64,000 nt of DNA from Steroidobacter gossypii (GCF_016801985.1 NZ_JAEVLS010000001.1:558001-622000), one strand, 5' to 3'; positions 28,453 through 37,590 are shown, counted from the first letter of the stretch. Numbers and translations are program-made. Notes: generated by a model not told the origin, from the sequence alone.

Positions 28453-30480
28453 ATGAGCCAGAAGATCTACAAAGTTCCCGAAGACTTCGCCGCGCTGGCG
28501 CATCTGCGCCAGGCCGACTACCAGCGTCTGTATCAGGAATCGGTGCGCGACCCGAACAGCTTCTGGGCGCGCATCGGCCGCCGACTCGACTGGATCCAGC
28601 CGTTCGCCAAAGTCAAAGACACCAGCTTCGACGAGCACGACTTTCGCATTCGCTGGTATTACGACGGCAAGCTCAACGTGGCGGCCAACTGCCTCGACCG
28701 CCATCTGACCAAGCGCGGCGACAAGACCGCGATCATCTGGGAAGGCGACGATCCGAAGCTGTCCGAACACATCACCTATCGGCAGCTGTACGAGCGCGTC
28801 TGCCAGTGCGCCAATGCGCTGAAGTCGCTCGGCGTCAAGAAGGGCGATCGCGTCACGATCTACATGCCGATGATCCCCGAAGCAGCCGTCGCCATGCTGG
28901 CGTGCGCGCGCATCGGCGCGATTCATTCGGTGGTGTTCGGTGGCTTCTCGGCCGATTCCCTCGCGGGGCGCATCGCCGACTGCGGCTCTTCGGTGGTGAT
29001 CACCGCCGACGAAGGCATTCGCGGCGGCAAACGCATTCCGCTCAAGACCAATGTGGATCTGGCGCTGACCATGCCGAACACCGACTGCGTCAAGCACGTG
29101 CTGGTGGCGCGACGCACTGGCATTCGTGTGCCGATGTACGCCGCGCGCGATCGCTGGTTCGACGATGTCGTGAACTCGCAGCCGAAGGAATGTGCGCCGG
29201 AGGTGATGGACGCGGAGGATCCGCTGTTCATTCTTTACACCTCGGGATCGACCGGCAAGCCCAAGGGCGTCCTGCACACCAGCGGCGGCTATCTCGTGTA
29301 CGCCGCGATGACTCACGAACTGGTGTTCGATCTGCGCGAGGACGACATCTTCTGGTGTACCGCCGACGTGGGCTGGGTCACCGGCCATAGTTATGTGGTG
29401 TACGGACCGCTTGCGAACGGCGCGACCACGGTGATGTTCGAAGGCGTGCCGAACTATCCGGACTGCGGACGCTTCTGGCAGGCCGTGGACAAGCACAAAG
29501 TCACATTGTTCTACACCGCACCCACGGCGATTCGCGCGCTGATGCGCGAAGGCGAAGAACCTGTGAAGGAATGGTCGCGCAGTTCGTTACGATTGCTCGG
29601 CACCGTCGGCGAGCCGATCAACCCCGAAGCATGGGAGTGGTATCACCGCGTGGTCGGCGACGGCCGCTGCCCGGTGGTGGATACGTGGTGGCAGACGGAA
29701 ACTGGCGGCATCCTGATTTCACCGCTGCCCGGCGCGATCGATCAGAAACCCGGCTCGGCGACGCTGCCGTTCTTCGGCGTGAAGCCGGCGATCGTGGACA
29801 ACGAGGGCAACACGCTCGAAGGCGCCTGCGAAGGCAATCTGATTCTGACCGACAGCTGGCCGGGACAGATGCGCACGGTGTTCGGCGATCATCAGCGCTT
29901 CATTGATACTTACTTCAAGACCTTCCCCGGGCGCTACTTCACCGGCGACGGCGCGCGCCGCGACGAGGATGGTTATTACTGGATCACGGGCCGTGTCGAC
30001 GATGTTTTGAATGTCGCCGGCCATCGTTTGGGCACGGCGGAAATCGAGAGCGCCATGGTGGCGCATCCGAGCGTCGCCGAAGCGGCGGCGGTGGGCTATC
30101 CGCACGACATCAAAGGTCAGGGCATCTATGTCTATGTGACTTTGATCGCCGACGCGCAGCCCAGCGAGGCGCTGCGCACCGAGTTGCGTGACTGGGTGCG
30201 TAAGGAGATCAGCCCGATCGCCACACCCGATTTGATCCAATGGGCGCCGGGCCTGCCGAAGACACGCTCCGGCAAGATCATGCGGCGAATCCTGCGCAAG
30301 ATCGCGGCCAACGAGCACGATCAATTAGGTGATATTTCCACGCTCGCCGATCCTTCAGTGGTCGAGAACCTGGTGCGCGAACGCATGAACCGCCCCGCCG
30401 CCGAGCTAGCCGCTGCTCAGCAGGTAGCGGTCGAGCCGGCGAAAGCGCCTGCCAAGAAGAAGAAAAAGAAGGTCGTTTAA
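28453..30480 (+). CDS. acs: Acetyl-CoA synthetase
   Basis: The 675-residue AMP-forming ligase has the adenylation motif [13 protein letters not shown] near 265, WWQTETGG near 415, [18 protein letters not shown] near 500, and the C-terminal catalytic Lys in [14 protein letters not shown] near 610, which is the usual acetylation-regulated residue. It converts acetate, CoA and ATP to acetyl-CoA. It is about 20 residues longer than the E. coli enzyme because of a tail of Ala/Pro followed by six lysines. Preceded by the HIT gene; the 230 nt after it hold structured repeats rather than a gene. Confidence 0.95.
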   Translation: MSQKIYKVPEDFAALAHLRQADYQRLYQESVRDPNSFWARIGRRLDWIQPFAKVKDTSFDEHDFRIRWYYDGKLNVAANCLDRHLTKRGDKTAIIWEGDDPKLSEHITYRQLYERVCQCANALKSLGVKKGDRVTIYMPMIPEAAVAMLACARIGAIHSVVFGGFSADSLAGRIADCGSSVVITADEGIRGGKRIPLKTNVDLALTMPNTDCVKHVLVARRTGIRVPMYAARDRWFDDVVNSQPKECAPEVMDAEDPLFILYTSGSTGKPKGVLHTSGGYLVYAAMTHELVFDLREDDIFWCTADVGWVTGHSYVVYGPLANGATTVMFEGVPNYPDCGRFWQAVDKHKVTLFYTAPTAIRALMREGEEPVKEWSRSSLRLLGTVGEPINPEAWEWYHRVVGDGRCPVVDTWWQTETGGILISPLPGAIDQKPGSATLPFFGVKPAIVDNEGNTLEGACEGNLILTDSWPGQMRTVFGDHQRFIDTYFKTFPGRYFTGDGARRDEDGYYWITGRVDDVLNVAGHRLGTAEIESAMVAHPSVAEAAAVGYPHDIKGQGIYVYVTLIADAQPSEALRTELRDWVRKEISPIATPDLIQWAPGLPKTRSGKIMRRILRKIAANEHDQLGDISTLADPSVVENLVRERMNRPAAELAAAQQVAVEPAKAPAKKKKKKVV

Positions 30481-30710
30481 AGACGCCGCCAATTCGAAGC
30501 GCCTCAGGTACATGGATGTACCGCCGCCTCCGGCGACCGGCGAGCGACAAAAAGTCACGCCTTTTTGCCTGCTCGCCCGCGGGGCCGGGCAGGGCTCGGC
30601 GGTGCCTCAGCGAAGCATCGCTTCGCTCCGCCGGGCCGGTGGCCATGGATGGACACCCCGGGCTTGAGCGCAGCAGGGACTGCGCAACTCAATGCCCGGA
30701 TCCCGCGTCA
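30481..30710. repeat. Intergenic region with clustered short inverted repeats
   Basis: No supported gene. The stretch is dense in dyads: GGTACATGGATGTACC (30507-30522) is a 7-bp stem with two unpaired bases; AAAAA/TTTTT flank GTCACGCC at about 30549; GCGAAGCATCGCTTCGC forms another hairpin near 30610. Such mosaics occur as REP-like intergenic elements in GC-rich gammaproteobacteria. The hairpins may also end transcription from acs and from the convergent NlpC gene, although no classic stem plus T-tract was found. Confidence 0.4.
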
Positions 30711-31217
30711 TCAAAACAGCCTGCCCGCGCCGGCGAGGCGCGGGGCGTAGAAGTCGTCGTCGAGCATGCGCAGCTCGACGGATCGGCCGGTTTGTGGGGC
30801 GTGCACGAAGCGTCCTTCACCGGCATAGATCGCAACGTGAGAGATGCGGCCCTTGATCTTGAAGAACAGCAGGTCGCCCGGCTCGATCTCGTCCACATCC
30901 ACCGGCGTCGCCGCCGAGTACTGCTCGGCGGCGGTCCGGGGCACGAGTATTCCCAACTGATCGTGAATGAAGCGCACCAGCCCGCTGCAATCGAAGGTGG
31001 TCGGTCCATTCCCACCCCATTCATACGGTGAGCCGAGCAATGAGATGGCTCGGATCGCGACTTCGTTGCCGACCGTCGTAGCCGGCGCGACCGGCGGGCG
31101 AACCTCTGTCGCTGTGGGCGTCTGCGGGACATAGGGCTGCGGCACGGCGCACCCCTGCAGCGTAACGATCACTGCGAGCAATGCGAAGCTGAATGTCGGT
31201 GCTGTGAAACGGTTCAT
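30711..31217 (-). CDS. NlpC/P60-family lipoprotein, putative cell-wall endopeptidase
   Basis: This 168-residue protein has a lipoprotein signal ending LQGC (Cys23). An NlpC/P60 domain follows from about residue 50, with catalytic Cys77 in TFDCSGLVRF, His127 in RISHVAIYAG and a third polar residue His139 in FVHAPQTG. Members cut D-glutamyl-meso-diaminopimelate bonds in peptidoglycan peptides. The ATG at 31217 is chosen because it places the signal peptide at the start; a longer upstream frame overlaps the next gene. Divergent from the M28 peptidase. Confidence 0.9.
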   Translation of the reverse strand: MNRFTAPTFSFALLAVIVTLQGCAVPQPYVPQTPTATEVRPPVAPATTVGNEVAIRAISLLGSPYEWGGNGPTTFDCSGLVRFIHDQLGILVPRTAAEQYSAATPVDVDEIEPGDLLFFKIKGRISHVAIYAGEGRFVHAPQTGRSVELRMLDDDFYAPRLAGAGRLF

Positions 31218-31356
31218 GGCGCTACCGTCAAAAGCATGCCCGAGATCGAGGCTATGAGCCAAGCGCTGAACACGCGATGAACTTGCGTGGCCAGCGAAAT
31301 TCCTGCACCGGTGATACTGTTGCGGCCTCTGAAAGCTTATGGAATCCCTCGATCTC

Positions 31357-32988
31357 ATGCTCCGACGCTCCATCTCACTCCTGCTGCTGATGTCCGCTGC
31401 TGCCGTTCCGGCCGCGGAGCGAGGGGCTTGGAACGAGGTGAAGCCGGAGATCATCCGCAGTCACGTTGAATTTCTTGCAGCCGATTTATTGGAAGGGCGC
31501 GCCACCGCCTCGCGCGGCCACGACATCGCCGCGGCATATGTCGCAGCACAGTTCCGGCAGGCCGGCCTGCAGCCGGCCGGCGATGACAACAGCTATCTGC
31601 AGAAAGTGCCTTTGCTGGAAGCAACGCCGGTGCTGCCAGGTTCCTCGGCCGAACTGGTCCGCGACGACGACACACGCAATTTCGAGTACGGCATTCATTA
31701 TCTGCCGAACGCCGATTTCACCTCCGCGAGCTCCACGCTGAGCGCGCCGCTGGTGTTCGTGGGCTTCGGCATCGACGCGCCCGAACTCGAACACAACGAT
31801 TTCGAAAATATCGATGTGAAGGGCCGCATCGCGGTGATCTTCAGCGGCGCGCCGGCCAGGTTCTCCAACGAGAAACGCGCCTATTACTCCTGGGAAGAAA
31901 GAAAGCTCAGCACGCTGGTGGACAAAGGCGCAGTTGGTGTCATCACCATCGATTCATCCGCTGATATCAAACGCACGCCGTGGGAACGGCGCGTTGCGAT
32001 GAGCTGGATTCCACAGATGCGCTGGCTCGACGCGGGTGGCGCGCCACAGAACGCGTTTCCCGCGCTCAAACTGCGTTTCCGTTTCAATCACGACGCGGCC
32101 ACGCAGTTGTTCGAGACGGCGCAAAGCAATTTCGCCGCAGCGCTGGCCGCATCGGACGAAGGCACACCGCAAGGCTTCGAGCTGCCGGGCATGCTGACTT
32201 TGTCCGCCACCACCGGCCTGCGCAAAACCGAGAGCGCCAATGTCGTCGGCATGCTTCCCGGTTCGGATCCCCAGCTGAAAAACGAATACGTCGTGGTCAC
32301 CGCGCATCTGGATCATCTCGGGCGCGGCACGGCGGTGAACGGCGACTCTGTTTATAACGGCGCGCACGACAACGCGGTCGGCATGGGCATCATGCTCGAG
32401 CTCGCGCGAGCGCTGCACGCGTCCAATGCGAAGCCGCGCCGCTCGGTGCTGTTCGTGGCCGTAACCGCTGAAGAGAAAGGCTTGCTCGGCTCGGACTTTT
32501 TCGCGCACCAGGCCGAGGTGCAGGAAAAGAAGCTGGTCGCCAACATCAACATGGACATGCCGCTGACCTTCGAGCCGGTGCAGGACTTCGTCGCGCTCGG
32601 CGCTCCGCACTCGAGCTTGGGAGCGGTGGCCAAACAAGCAGCCGCCGCCGAAGGCTATCGCCTGAGCGCCGACGCCGCGCCCGAGCTGGTGAGGTTCATT
32701 CGCAGCGATCAGTTTTCGTTCATTCGTCGCGGCATTCCGGCGCTGGTGCTGGGCGCCGGCTATCAGCCGCGCAATCCGAGCGTGGATCTGGACGAGCTGC
32801 GGCGCGAGTTTCTATCGGCGCATTATCATCAGCCGAGCGACGATCTGACGTTGCCGATCCATTATCCGACCGCCGCCGACCTGGCCCGAATCAATCTGCG
32901 CATCGTGCTGGCAGCGGCCAATTCGAGCTCGGCGCCGCGCTGGACCCATGGCGATTTCTTTGCGGAGAAATTCGCCGCGGACAGGTAA
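31357..32988 (+). CDS. Exported M28-family zinc aminopeptidase with PA domain
   Basis: The 543-residue protein has a signal peptide (MLRRSISLLLLMSAAAVPAA). An inserted protease-associated domain lies at about 120-260 (VFVGFGIDAPELEHNDFENI). The di-zinc site residues are all visible: His and Asp in VVVTAHLDHLG and NGAHDNAVG, Glu-Glu in AVTAEEKGLLG, Asp in NINMDMP and His in AHYHQPSDDL. The enzyme should release N-terminal amino acids from peptides in the periplasm or outside the cell. An ATG six codons upstream is possible, but the chosen one gives a standard signal. Confidence 0.9.
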   Translation: MLRRSISLLLLMSAAAVPAAERGAWNEVKPEIIRSHVEFLAADLLEGRATASRGHDIAAAYVAAQFRQAGLQPAGDDNSYLQKVPLLEATPVLPGSSAELVRDDDTRNFEYGIHYLPNADFTSASSTLSAPLVFVGFGIDAPELEHNDFENIDVKGRIAVIFSGAPARFSNEKRAYYSWEERKLSTLVDKGAVGVITIDSSADIKRTPWERRVAMSWIPQMRWLDAGGAPQNAFPALKLRFRFNHDAATQLFETAQSNFAAALAASDEGTPQGFELPGMLTLSATTGLRKTESANVVGMLPGSDPQLKNEYVVVTAHLDHLGRGTAVNGDSVYNGAHDNAVGMGIMLELARALHASNAKPRRSVLFVAVTAEEKGLLGSDFFAHQAEVQEKKLVANINMDMPLTFEPVQDFVALGAPHSSLGAVAKQAAAAEGYRLSADAAPELVRFIRSDQFSFIRRGIPALVLGAGYQPRNPSVDLDELRREFLSAHYHQPSDDLTLPIHYPTAADLARINLRIVLAAANSSSAPRWTHGDFFAEKFAADR

Positions 32989-33029
32989 GATTTACTCACG
33001 TGGCCTCTCAAAGCACCGCTATCAAAAGG

Positions 33030-33287
33030 ATGAACCCCATGCCGGACCTGGATGCAGTCAAGGACATCGACGTAGACGCCGCCGATCTGAAGGAGCTGAA
33101 ACAAAGCTTCGACGCCTGCGACAGCAACGCCGACGGCTGGATCGTGCATCAGGAGTTCAGCGCGCTGTTGCGCTCGCTGGATCAGGACCTGTCCGAGGAC
33201 GAATGCCTGCTCGCCTTCGAGCTCACCGACGCCGACGGCGACGGCTCGATCTCGTTCGAAGAGTTCATGGGCTGGTGGACTGAATAG
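33030..33287 (+). CDS. Small EF-hand calcium-binding protein
   Basis: The protein has about 85 residues and two EF-hand loops: DACDSNADGWIVHQEF and DADGDGSISFEEF. Both keep acidic residues at positions 1, 3, 5 and 12. It is cytoplasmic, with no signal. The start is uncertain: ATG codons at 33030 and 33039 and a GTG at 33000 are in frame, and an AAAAGG ribosome site best suits 33039. It probably acts as a calcium buffer or sensor. It lies 41 nt after the peptidase gene, which may share its transcript. Confidence 0.82.
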   Translation: MNPMPDLDAVKDIDVDAADLKELKQSFDACDSNADGWIVHQEFSALLRSLDQDLSEDECLLAFELTDADGDGSISFEEFMGWWTE

Positions 33288-33340
33288 CGCGCCCGTCGAG
33301 CGCGATCGGGGATTTTGTCAAAGACAACCCCGCAGCAATA

Positions 33341-33356
33341 TGTGATATGGCTCACA
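33341..33356. promoter_or_regulatory. CRP/FNR-superfamily binding site
   Basis: TGTGATATGGCTCACA is a perfect TGTGA-N6-TCACA dyad, the consensus of CRP and its relative Clp. It is centred about 150 nt before the small gene at 33499 and just after the EF-hand gene. It is most likely an activator site for a promoter between 33360 and 33480. Confidence 0.6.
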
Positions 33357-33498
33357 CGCGCCCCCCGCATGGCGCGTGACGTAATGCTCATTCCCCGCAT
33401 GAACCGGGGGCTTACTGCTTTCCCCTAGTCGAACATCCAGGAGGTTGCCCCTAACCTAGCGCGCTGCTCGTGCCGATAGCGCTGAGTAAGGAGACTTC

Positions 33499-33744
33499 AT
33501 GAGCAGCGAAATGAGTGAACAGATGCGCCACCAGTTGCGCATCGGCGACCCGGTCCGCCTCAAAGACAGCGACGTGGATCTGCGTGGCGACGTCTGGCAG
33601 TTGCGCACCGGCCGCTACGTCGTGGTGCGCTGGCAGGACGAATGTCGCAGCACTCATTCCGAAACGGCCGTCGAATACGACGCCTCGCGCAGCCGCGCCG
33701 AGTGGAGCCGCAACATCAGTCATGAGGACCGCGAGCGCTCCTAG
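33499..33744 (+). CDS. Small conserved-looking protein of unknown function
   Basis: This 81-residue cytoplasmic protein starts at an ATG with a clear AAGGAG ribosome site 6 nt upstream. The centre looks like a small beta-barrel (LRIGDPVRLKDSDVDLRGDVWQ, then GRYVVVRWQDE), similar in feel to KOW/SH3-like modules in which a Gly precedes alternating strands. The C-terminal 30 residues are charged and helical. I recognise no family. A perfect CRP-type dyad lies upstream and a hairpin lies 30 nt after the stop. Confidence 0.65.
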   Translation: MSSEMSEQMRHQLRIGDPVRLKDSDVDLRGDVWQLRTGRYVVVRWQDECRSTHSETAVEYDASRSRAEWSRNISHEDRERS

Positions 33745-34078
33745 CGTCTGACAGGAAGGCGCCGGATAAAAATAGGCCGCGCTCGAATGAAGAGCGCGGC
33801 CTTGAAGTGCGCAGCCGTCAGCATGGTGTCCGATGGGTTCTCAGCGGGTGCCCCCATCGTCCTGGGGAGGTCCATGTAACGAGTTGCGCAGGGTTCGGTT
33901 GATCGGTGCGTTAATCCTTGTCGAGGTCCGTTCGCATCACTGGCGTCGCATCGCTGGTCGATAATCCGGCAGAAAGGATCCAAGCAGTGGTCGCACAACG
34001 CACGACCGGACGCGCAGGATCCTGAGTATGTTCCGTCATGTGGCTGCGGTTTTATTTCGGCAGTTACTCACTGGCAGC
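33745..34078. other. Intergenic stretch with no supported gene
   Basis: Apart from the hairpin at 33775-33801, I see no credible coding region. An 85-codon minus-strand frame here runs through the hairpin and has no ribosome site or family resemblance. The stretch could be the long 3' end of the receiver gene's transcript or a separate small RNA ending at the hairpin. Confidence 0.5.
33775..33812 (-). terminator. Hairpin, rho-independent terminator mainly for the minus strand
   Basis: GGCCGCGCTC (33775-33784) pairs perfectly with GAGCGCGGCC (33792-33801) around a 7-nt loop. Read on the minus strand, the stem is followed by TATTTTTATCC, a good T-tract. On the plus strand only TT follows, so it ends leftward transcripts best, and may weakly serve the gene at 33499. 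Confidence 0.6.
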
Positions 34079-34459
34079 TCAGGCCGCGTCGATCTGCAGC
34101 AATACCTCGCGTACCTTGTGAAACTCCGAAGCCTTGTCGAAGAAATGATCCGCGCCACACTCGCGGCTCGCAATCCGGTAATCATCGGATGGATGATTCG
34201 TAACCACGATCACGGCCTCGGGTCGGCTGCGGCTTGCCCTTAATTGCTTGAGCACCTGAAAGCCGCTACCGCCGCGTAGCTGGATGTCGAGAATCAGTAC
34301 CCGGGGTTGCGCCAGTCGCATCCCTTCCAGCGCAGCGGCCACGGCATCGGCGCTCCCCACCACCTTGGCGTTTGGGATATCGCCCACGGCTTCCACCAGG
34401 CGCTCCATGACCGCAGGCGAGTCCTCAACGATGTAGATCGTCAGCTCGGATCCAGCCAT
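34079..34459 (-). CDS. Single-domain response regulator (receiver only)
   Basis: This 126-residue protein consists of a receiver domain only: VEDS at 11-14, acceptor Asp58 in VLILDIQLRGG, Thr in VVTNHPSDDYR and Lys in FFDKASEF. There is no output domain, so it should act through protein contact or as a phosphate carrier. It lies 66 nt downstream of a LuxR-type regulator on the same strand and closes a run of four regulatory genes (Fis-like, LuxR, receiver, and the kinase further upstream). Confidence 0.88.
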   Translation of the reverse strand: MAGSELTIYIVEDSPAVMERLVEAVGDIPNAKVVGSADAVAAALEGMRLAQPRVLILDIQLRGGSGFQVLKQLRASRSRPEAVIVVTNHPSDDYRIASRECGADHFFDKASEFHKVREVLLQIDAA

Positions 34460-34525
34460 GACTCGCGCCTGGGCAGGAGGGGAGCCTTCCGTCCGCTCAT
34501 CCCCGCTCTCCAGCTAGTACCGACC

Positions 34526-35230
34526 TCACTCCACCAGTTGATTGCGGACCGCGTAGGCCGCGATCTCGGCGTTACTGCGCATGCCCATCTTTTCCAGGAT
34601 GCGCGCCCGATAGGTGCTCACGGTCTTGACGCTGAGCCCGAGCTCGTTAGCCATCACGGCCGGCGAGACGCCACGCGCAATACGCGTGAACACCTGCAGC
34701 TCGCGCTCCGACAGCCGGTTGTGCATCGGGCCTTCTTCGTCCGCCGCACACTCCGACGCCAGCAGCTCGGCGACCAGCGGCGTGATGTAGCGACGGCCGG
34801 TGCCGACCGCACGCACGGCTTTCACCAGCTCTTCGGGCACGATCATCTTGGGCACATAGCCGTTGGCGCCGGCGCGCATCAGACGGACGGCGAAGCTGCG
34901 CTCCGGATGCATGCTCAGCACCAGGATCGCCAGCTCCGGCTGATCGCGCTTGAGCTGCTTCAGCAGATCGATGCCGCTCTGGCCGGGCAAGGTGATGTCG
35001 AGCACCACCACGTCGACCTGCAGGCCGTTGCGCAACTGTTGAGTCGCGTCCTCGGCCGAGCCGGCTTCGGCGACCACCTGGAGATCCTGCTCCTCCGCCA
35101 GCATCTCGCGCACACCGGCGCGGAGAATGGCGTGGTCGTCGACGATCAACACGCGAATCGGCGTATGCATGGCCTGATACGCGTCCCTGGCTTCATTTTC
35201 CCGAGAGCCTACTTCGTTGGGATTCAACAT
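34526..35230 (-). CDS. NarL/FixJ-family response regulator
   Basis: The 234-residue protein has a receiver domain with DD at 31-32, acceptor Asp78 in VVVLDITLPG, SMHP and a Lys in YVPKM. A LuxR helix-turn-helix follows at about 168-228 (NRLSERELQVFTRIARG, LSVKTVSTYRARILEKM). The first ATG (35230) overlaps the stop of the Fis-like gene, suggesting translational coupling. An internal ATG at 35170 would start directly at the receiver domain, so the first 20 residues may not be translated. The CHASE3-type kinase encoded upstream is the likely partner. Confidence 0.9.
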   Translation of the reverse strand: MLNPNEVGSRENEARDAYQAMHTPIRVLIVDDHAILRAGVREMLAEEQDLQVVAEAGSAEDATQQLRNGLQVDVVVLDITLPGQSGIDLLKQLKRDQPELAILVLSMHPERSFAVRLMRAGANGYVPKMIVPEELVKAVRAVGTGRRYITPLVAELLASECAADEEGPMHNRLSERELQVFTRIARGVSPAVMANELGLSVKTVSTYRARILEKMGMRSNAEIAAYAVRNQLVE

Positions 35231-35637
35231 CGCTGCGGTACCTCGGTCATGGCTTCACGGAGGTCGCCCCCCTGCAAGGTGGTAATGGCCACGTCCTGAC
35301 CGTCACTGAGACCGTAGTCCATGGCCAGACCCTGCGCGCGGTATGCATTGAGGCGGTTGTAAAGAGTCTTCAGACTCACCCCCAGCAACGCCGCCGCGCG
35401 CGTCTTGTTTCCACCGCACTTCTGAAGCGTGGCAAAGATCATCCAGCGCTCGACGTCGGCGAGGTTGGTGCCTACCGGAATGCGTAGCGCAACCGGCGCT
35501 TGCGCATGATTGCGCTCGCCGCGCTCGACACTCTCGGTCGACAGCTCCTCGTTCGACAGCTCGTCGCCCGGATGGGCCTCATCGCCGTAGTTGGCGCGAT
35601 GATCACTGTGGGTTGCCCTCTCGACATGATTCTCCAT
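35224..35637 (-). CDS. Fis-type helix-turn-helix protein
   Basis: The 137-residue protein has an acidic, disordered N-terminal half and a Fis/NtrC-type DNA-binding domain at about residues 58-105 (LADVERWMIFATLQKCGGNKTRAAALLGVSLKTLYNRL). No AAA+ sigma-54 activation domain or receiver is present, so this is a free-standing DNA-binding domain. It could be a repressor or a nucleoid-type modulator, or the remnant of an NtrC-class activator. It overlaps the following LuxR regulator gene by 7 nt. Confidence 0.8.
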   Translation of the reverse strand: MENHVERATHSDHRANYGDEAHPGDELSNEELSTESVERGERNHAQAPVALRIPVGTNLADVERWMIFATLQKCGGNKTRAAALLGVSLKTLYNRLNAYRAQGLAMDYGLSDGQDVAITTLQGGDLREAMTEVPQRC

Positions 35638-35837
35638 GCGAACGCTCCTGACGGTCAGCTTTACACTTGGTGGCCCGATGGATCACAACGGCGTCAGGGC
35701 GAGGAAAAGTTCCCCACAAAGTGAAGTTCGTACCGTCAGACGTTTCCTACGTACTGACCCGGACCCCTGGTTTTGGCCCCCACAGACCCGACGCCCGGAA
35801 CAGATTTCCCGTCGCAGTCCCCAAGCGCTCCGCGGTG

Positions 35838-37268
35838 TCAGGCGGAGATCGCGGCGGGGTTGCTGGCGGGGATGAAGGCTTCGACGATGGTGCCGGTGCC
35901 CTCTTCGGGGCGGCGGATTTGGAATTTGCCGCCCATCTGGCGCATTCGTTCGCGCATGCCGACCACGCCGTGGGATTTGGGTTTGCTGAGTGACTCTTCG
36001 GCCACGCCGACGCCGTCGTCGATGATGCGCAGACGGACGCCGCCATCTTCGCGCGCCAGAATGATGCGAACCCGGGTGGCCTGCGCATGCTTGGCGATGT
36101 TGGTGAGCGATTCCTGCGCAATCCGATAGAACGCGATCGACCGCGCCGGATCCAGATCGTCGAAATCCTCCTGCACATCCACCTCGCAGGGCAGCCCGGT
36201 GCGACGCGTGAACTCGCGACAGTGCGAGCGCATGGCGAACGCCAGGCCCAGGTTGTCCAGGTGACTGGGCCGCAAGCCTTCGATCACTTCGTGCTTGAGC
36301 TCGACAGTCTCGGTCAACATCTGCAGCACCCGTTGCAGCCGTTCCTTGATCTCGCGCGTGCTCTCCGGCAGGCGACGCTGGATCCAGTTCAAGTCCATGT
36401 TGATGGCGGTGAGATTGCTGCCCAAGGTGTCATGCAACTCGCGCGCGAGCTTGGCCTTCTCCTCTTCCGAAACGCGGATCAGATGTTGTGAAAGCTCGGT
36501 GAGCTCGGCAGTGCGCTGTTCGACCTGCTCGTTCAAGGCTTGATTGGCCTGCAGGATGGCGTTCTCGGCCTTCTCACGATCGCGCACATACTTGCGCAAC
36601 AGTTTGTTGAGACCGATCAACACCGCCACTGTCACAACCGTGGTGAGCAACGCCAGCCCGCCAGCGACGAGCAGATCTCGCAACACCTCGCGGCGCAAAG
36701 CTTCGATGCGTGCATCTTCCTCCGCGACCATTCGATCGACGATGCCTCGCACGCGATCCATCGTGGTCGTGGCTTGCTCGGTGCCTGCGACATCGGCGGT
36801 GCCATTCGGGCCCGGCTGCGGACTGCGGCTGATTGTCGCTTTCAGGCGACTGATGGCGGCCGCGGTGAGTTGCTCCAGCTCGCCGATGTCTTGTTGTCGG
36901 GCCGGGTTTTCCGAGGTGAGATTGCGCAGCTTGTCGATTTCGGTGCGCCAGCTGCGCATCGCCACGTAATAGGGTTCCAGATATCCGGTCTGACCGGTGA
37001 GCAAATAACCGCGCTGGCCGCTCTCGGCCGCCGTGAGCACTGACTGAAACGAGCTCAGCGAGCGTTTGATTTCGTAGGAGCGAGCATATTGCGCATGCGA
37101 ATCCATGGTGGCCGCGGTGTTGATGATCAGCAGCGTGGCGTTGACCATCAGCAGCGCGATCGAAATCACGATCACGAGGCGCACGTGCAGGGGCACGCCT
37201 CCGGTCGCCGCCGGCGGCTTGTTCACCGTTGCATTCGGAGAATGCCCGCTGTGAGTTGCGTCGACCAT
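35838..37268 (-). CDS. Sensor histidine kinase, CHASE3-like sensor and HisKA_3 domain
   Basis: The 476-residue protein starts at the ATG at 37268 with a GGAGG site 5 nt upstream; the longer open frame lacks any homology. Transmembrane helix 1 is at about 28-50. A periplasmic four-helix domain with ESGQRGYLLTGQTGYLEPY, the mark of CHASE3, spans 55-205, and helix 2 lies near 210-232. HisKA_3 follows with RELHDTLGSNLTAI and a HATPase domain with ESLTNIAKHA, DDGVGV and GVVGMRERM. This subgroup pairs with NarL/LuxR regulators such as the one at 34526. A 200-nt gap separates it from the Fis-like gene. Confidence 0.9.
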   Translation of the reverse strand: MVDATHSGHSPNATVNKPPAATGGVPLHVRLVIVISIALLMVNATLLIINTAATMDSHAQYARSYEIKRSLSSFQSVLTAAESGQRGYLLTGQTGYLEPYYVAMRSWRTEIDKLRNLTSENPARQQDIGELEQLTAAAISRLKATISRSPQPGPNGTADVAGTEQATTTMDRVRGIVDRMVAEEDARIEALRREVLRDLLVAGGLALLTTVVTVAVLIGLNKLLRKYVRDREKAENAILQANQALNEQVEQRTAELTELSQHLIRVSEEEKAKLARELHDTLGSNLTAINMDLNWIQRRLPESTREIKERLQRVLQMLTETVELKHEVIEGLRPSHLDNLGLAFAMRSHCREFTRRTGLPCEVDVQEDFDDLDPARSIAFYRIAQESLTNIAKHAQATRVRIILAREDGGVRLRIIDDGVGVAEESLSKPKSHGVVGMRERMRQMGGKFQIRRPEEGTGTIVEAFIPASNPAAISA

Positions 37269-37590
37269 GGCCTCCTGCAGGCAATGAGACAGTCGTGGCT
37301 GCAACGGCTGTGTACATTTCTTGGTTCCTTGGTCAGATGTTGCCGTCGGACAACGCCCATGTCGCCATTCAGTCGCGCAGGTCACATATACACGCTCGTG
37401 CAACAACAGGACGATCACTTGACGCAGCGCGCCGCGTGTGCGCGGAACCTTGCATTTCATCGGCACGTTATCGACGCGAATTCCGCGCGCTGCCAAGCGC
37501 TTGCACCCACTGTGGGGGAACTGACCGTTTGGCAGGGGGATTGAATCGTGGAGCGCGCGGATCACCAGTAACTGTTTCGAGGGCATGCAC
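37269..37590. other. Divergent intergenic region
   Basis: No gene is supported in this 322-nt region between the divergent kinase and lipoprotein genes. It must hold both promoters. The only motif I can name is an ECF-sigma-like pair at 37444-37469, oriented toward the lipoprotein. Confidence 0.5.
37444..37469 (+). promoter_or_regulatory. Candidate ECF/extracytoplasmic-stress sigma promoter
   Basis: GGAAC (37444-37448) and CGTT (37466-37469) are separated by 17 nt, the GGAAC-N16/17-CGTT layout of many extracytoplasmic-function sigma promoters. Transcription would begin near 37476, giving a 115-nt leader to the lipoprotein gene at 37591. The envelope location of the product fits, but short motifs like this occur by chance. 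Confidence 0.3.

Noticed and set aside
33741-33998. 85-codon minus-strand open frame
   Set aside because: Runs through the terminator hairpin, lacks a ribosome site and has no family resemblance.
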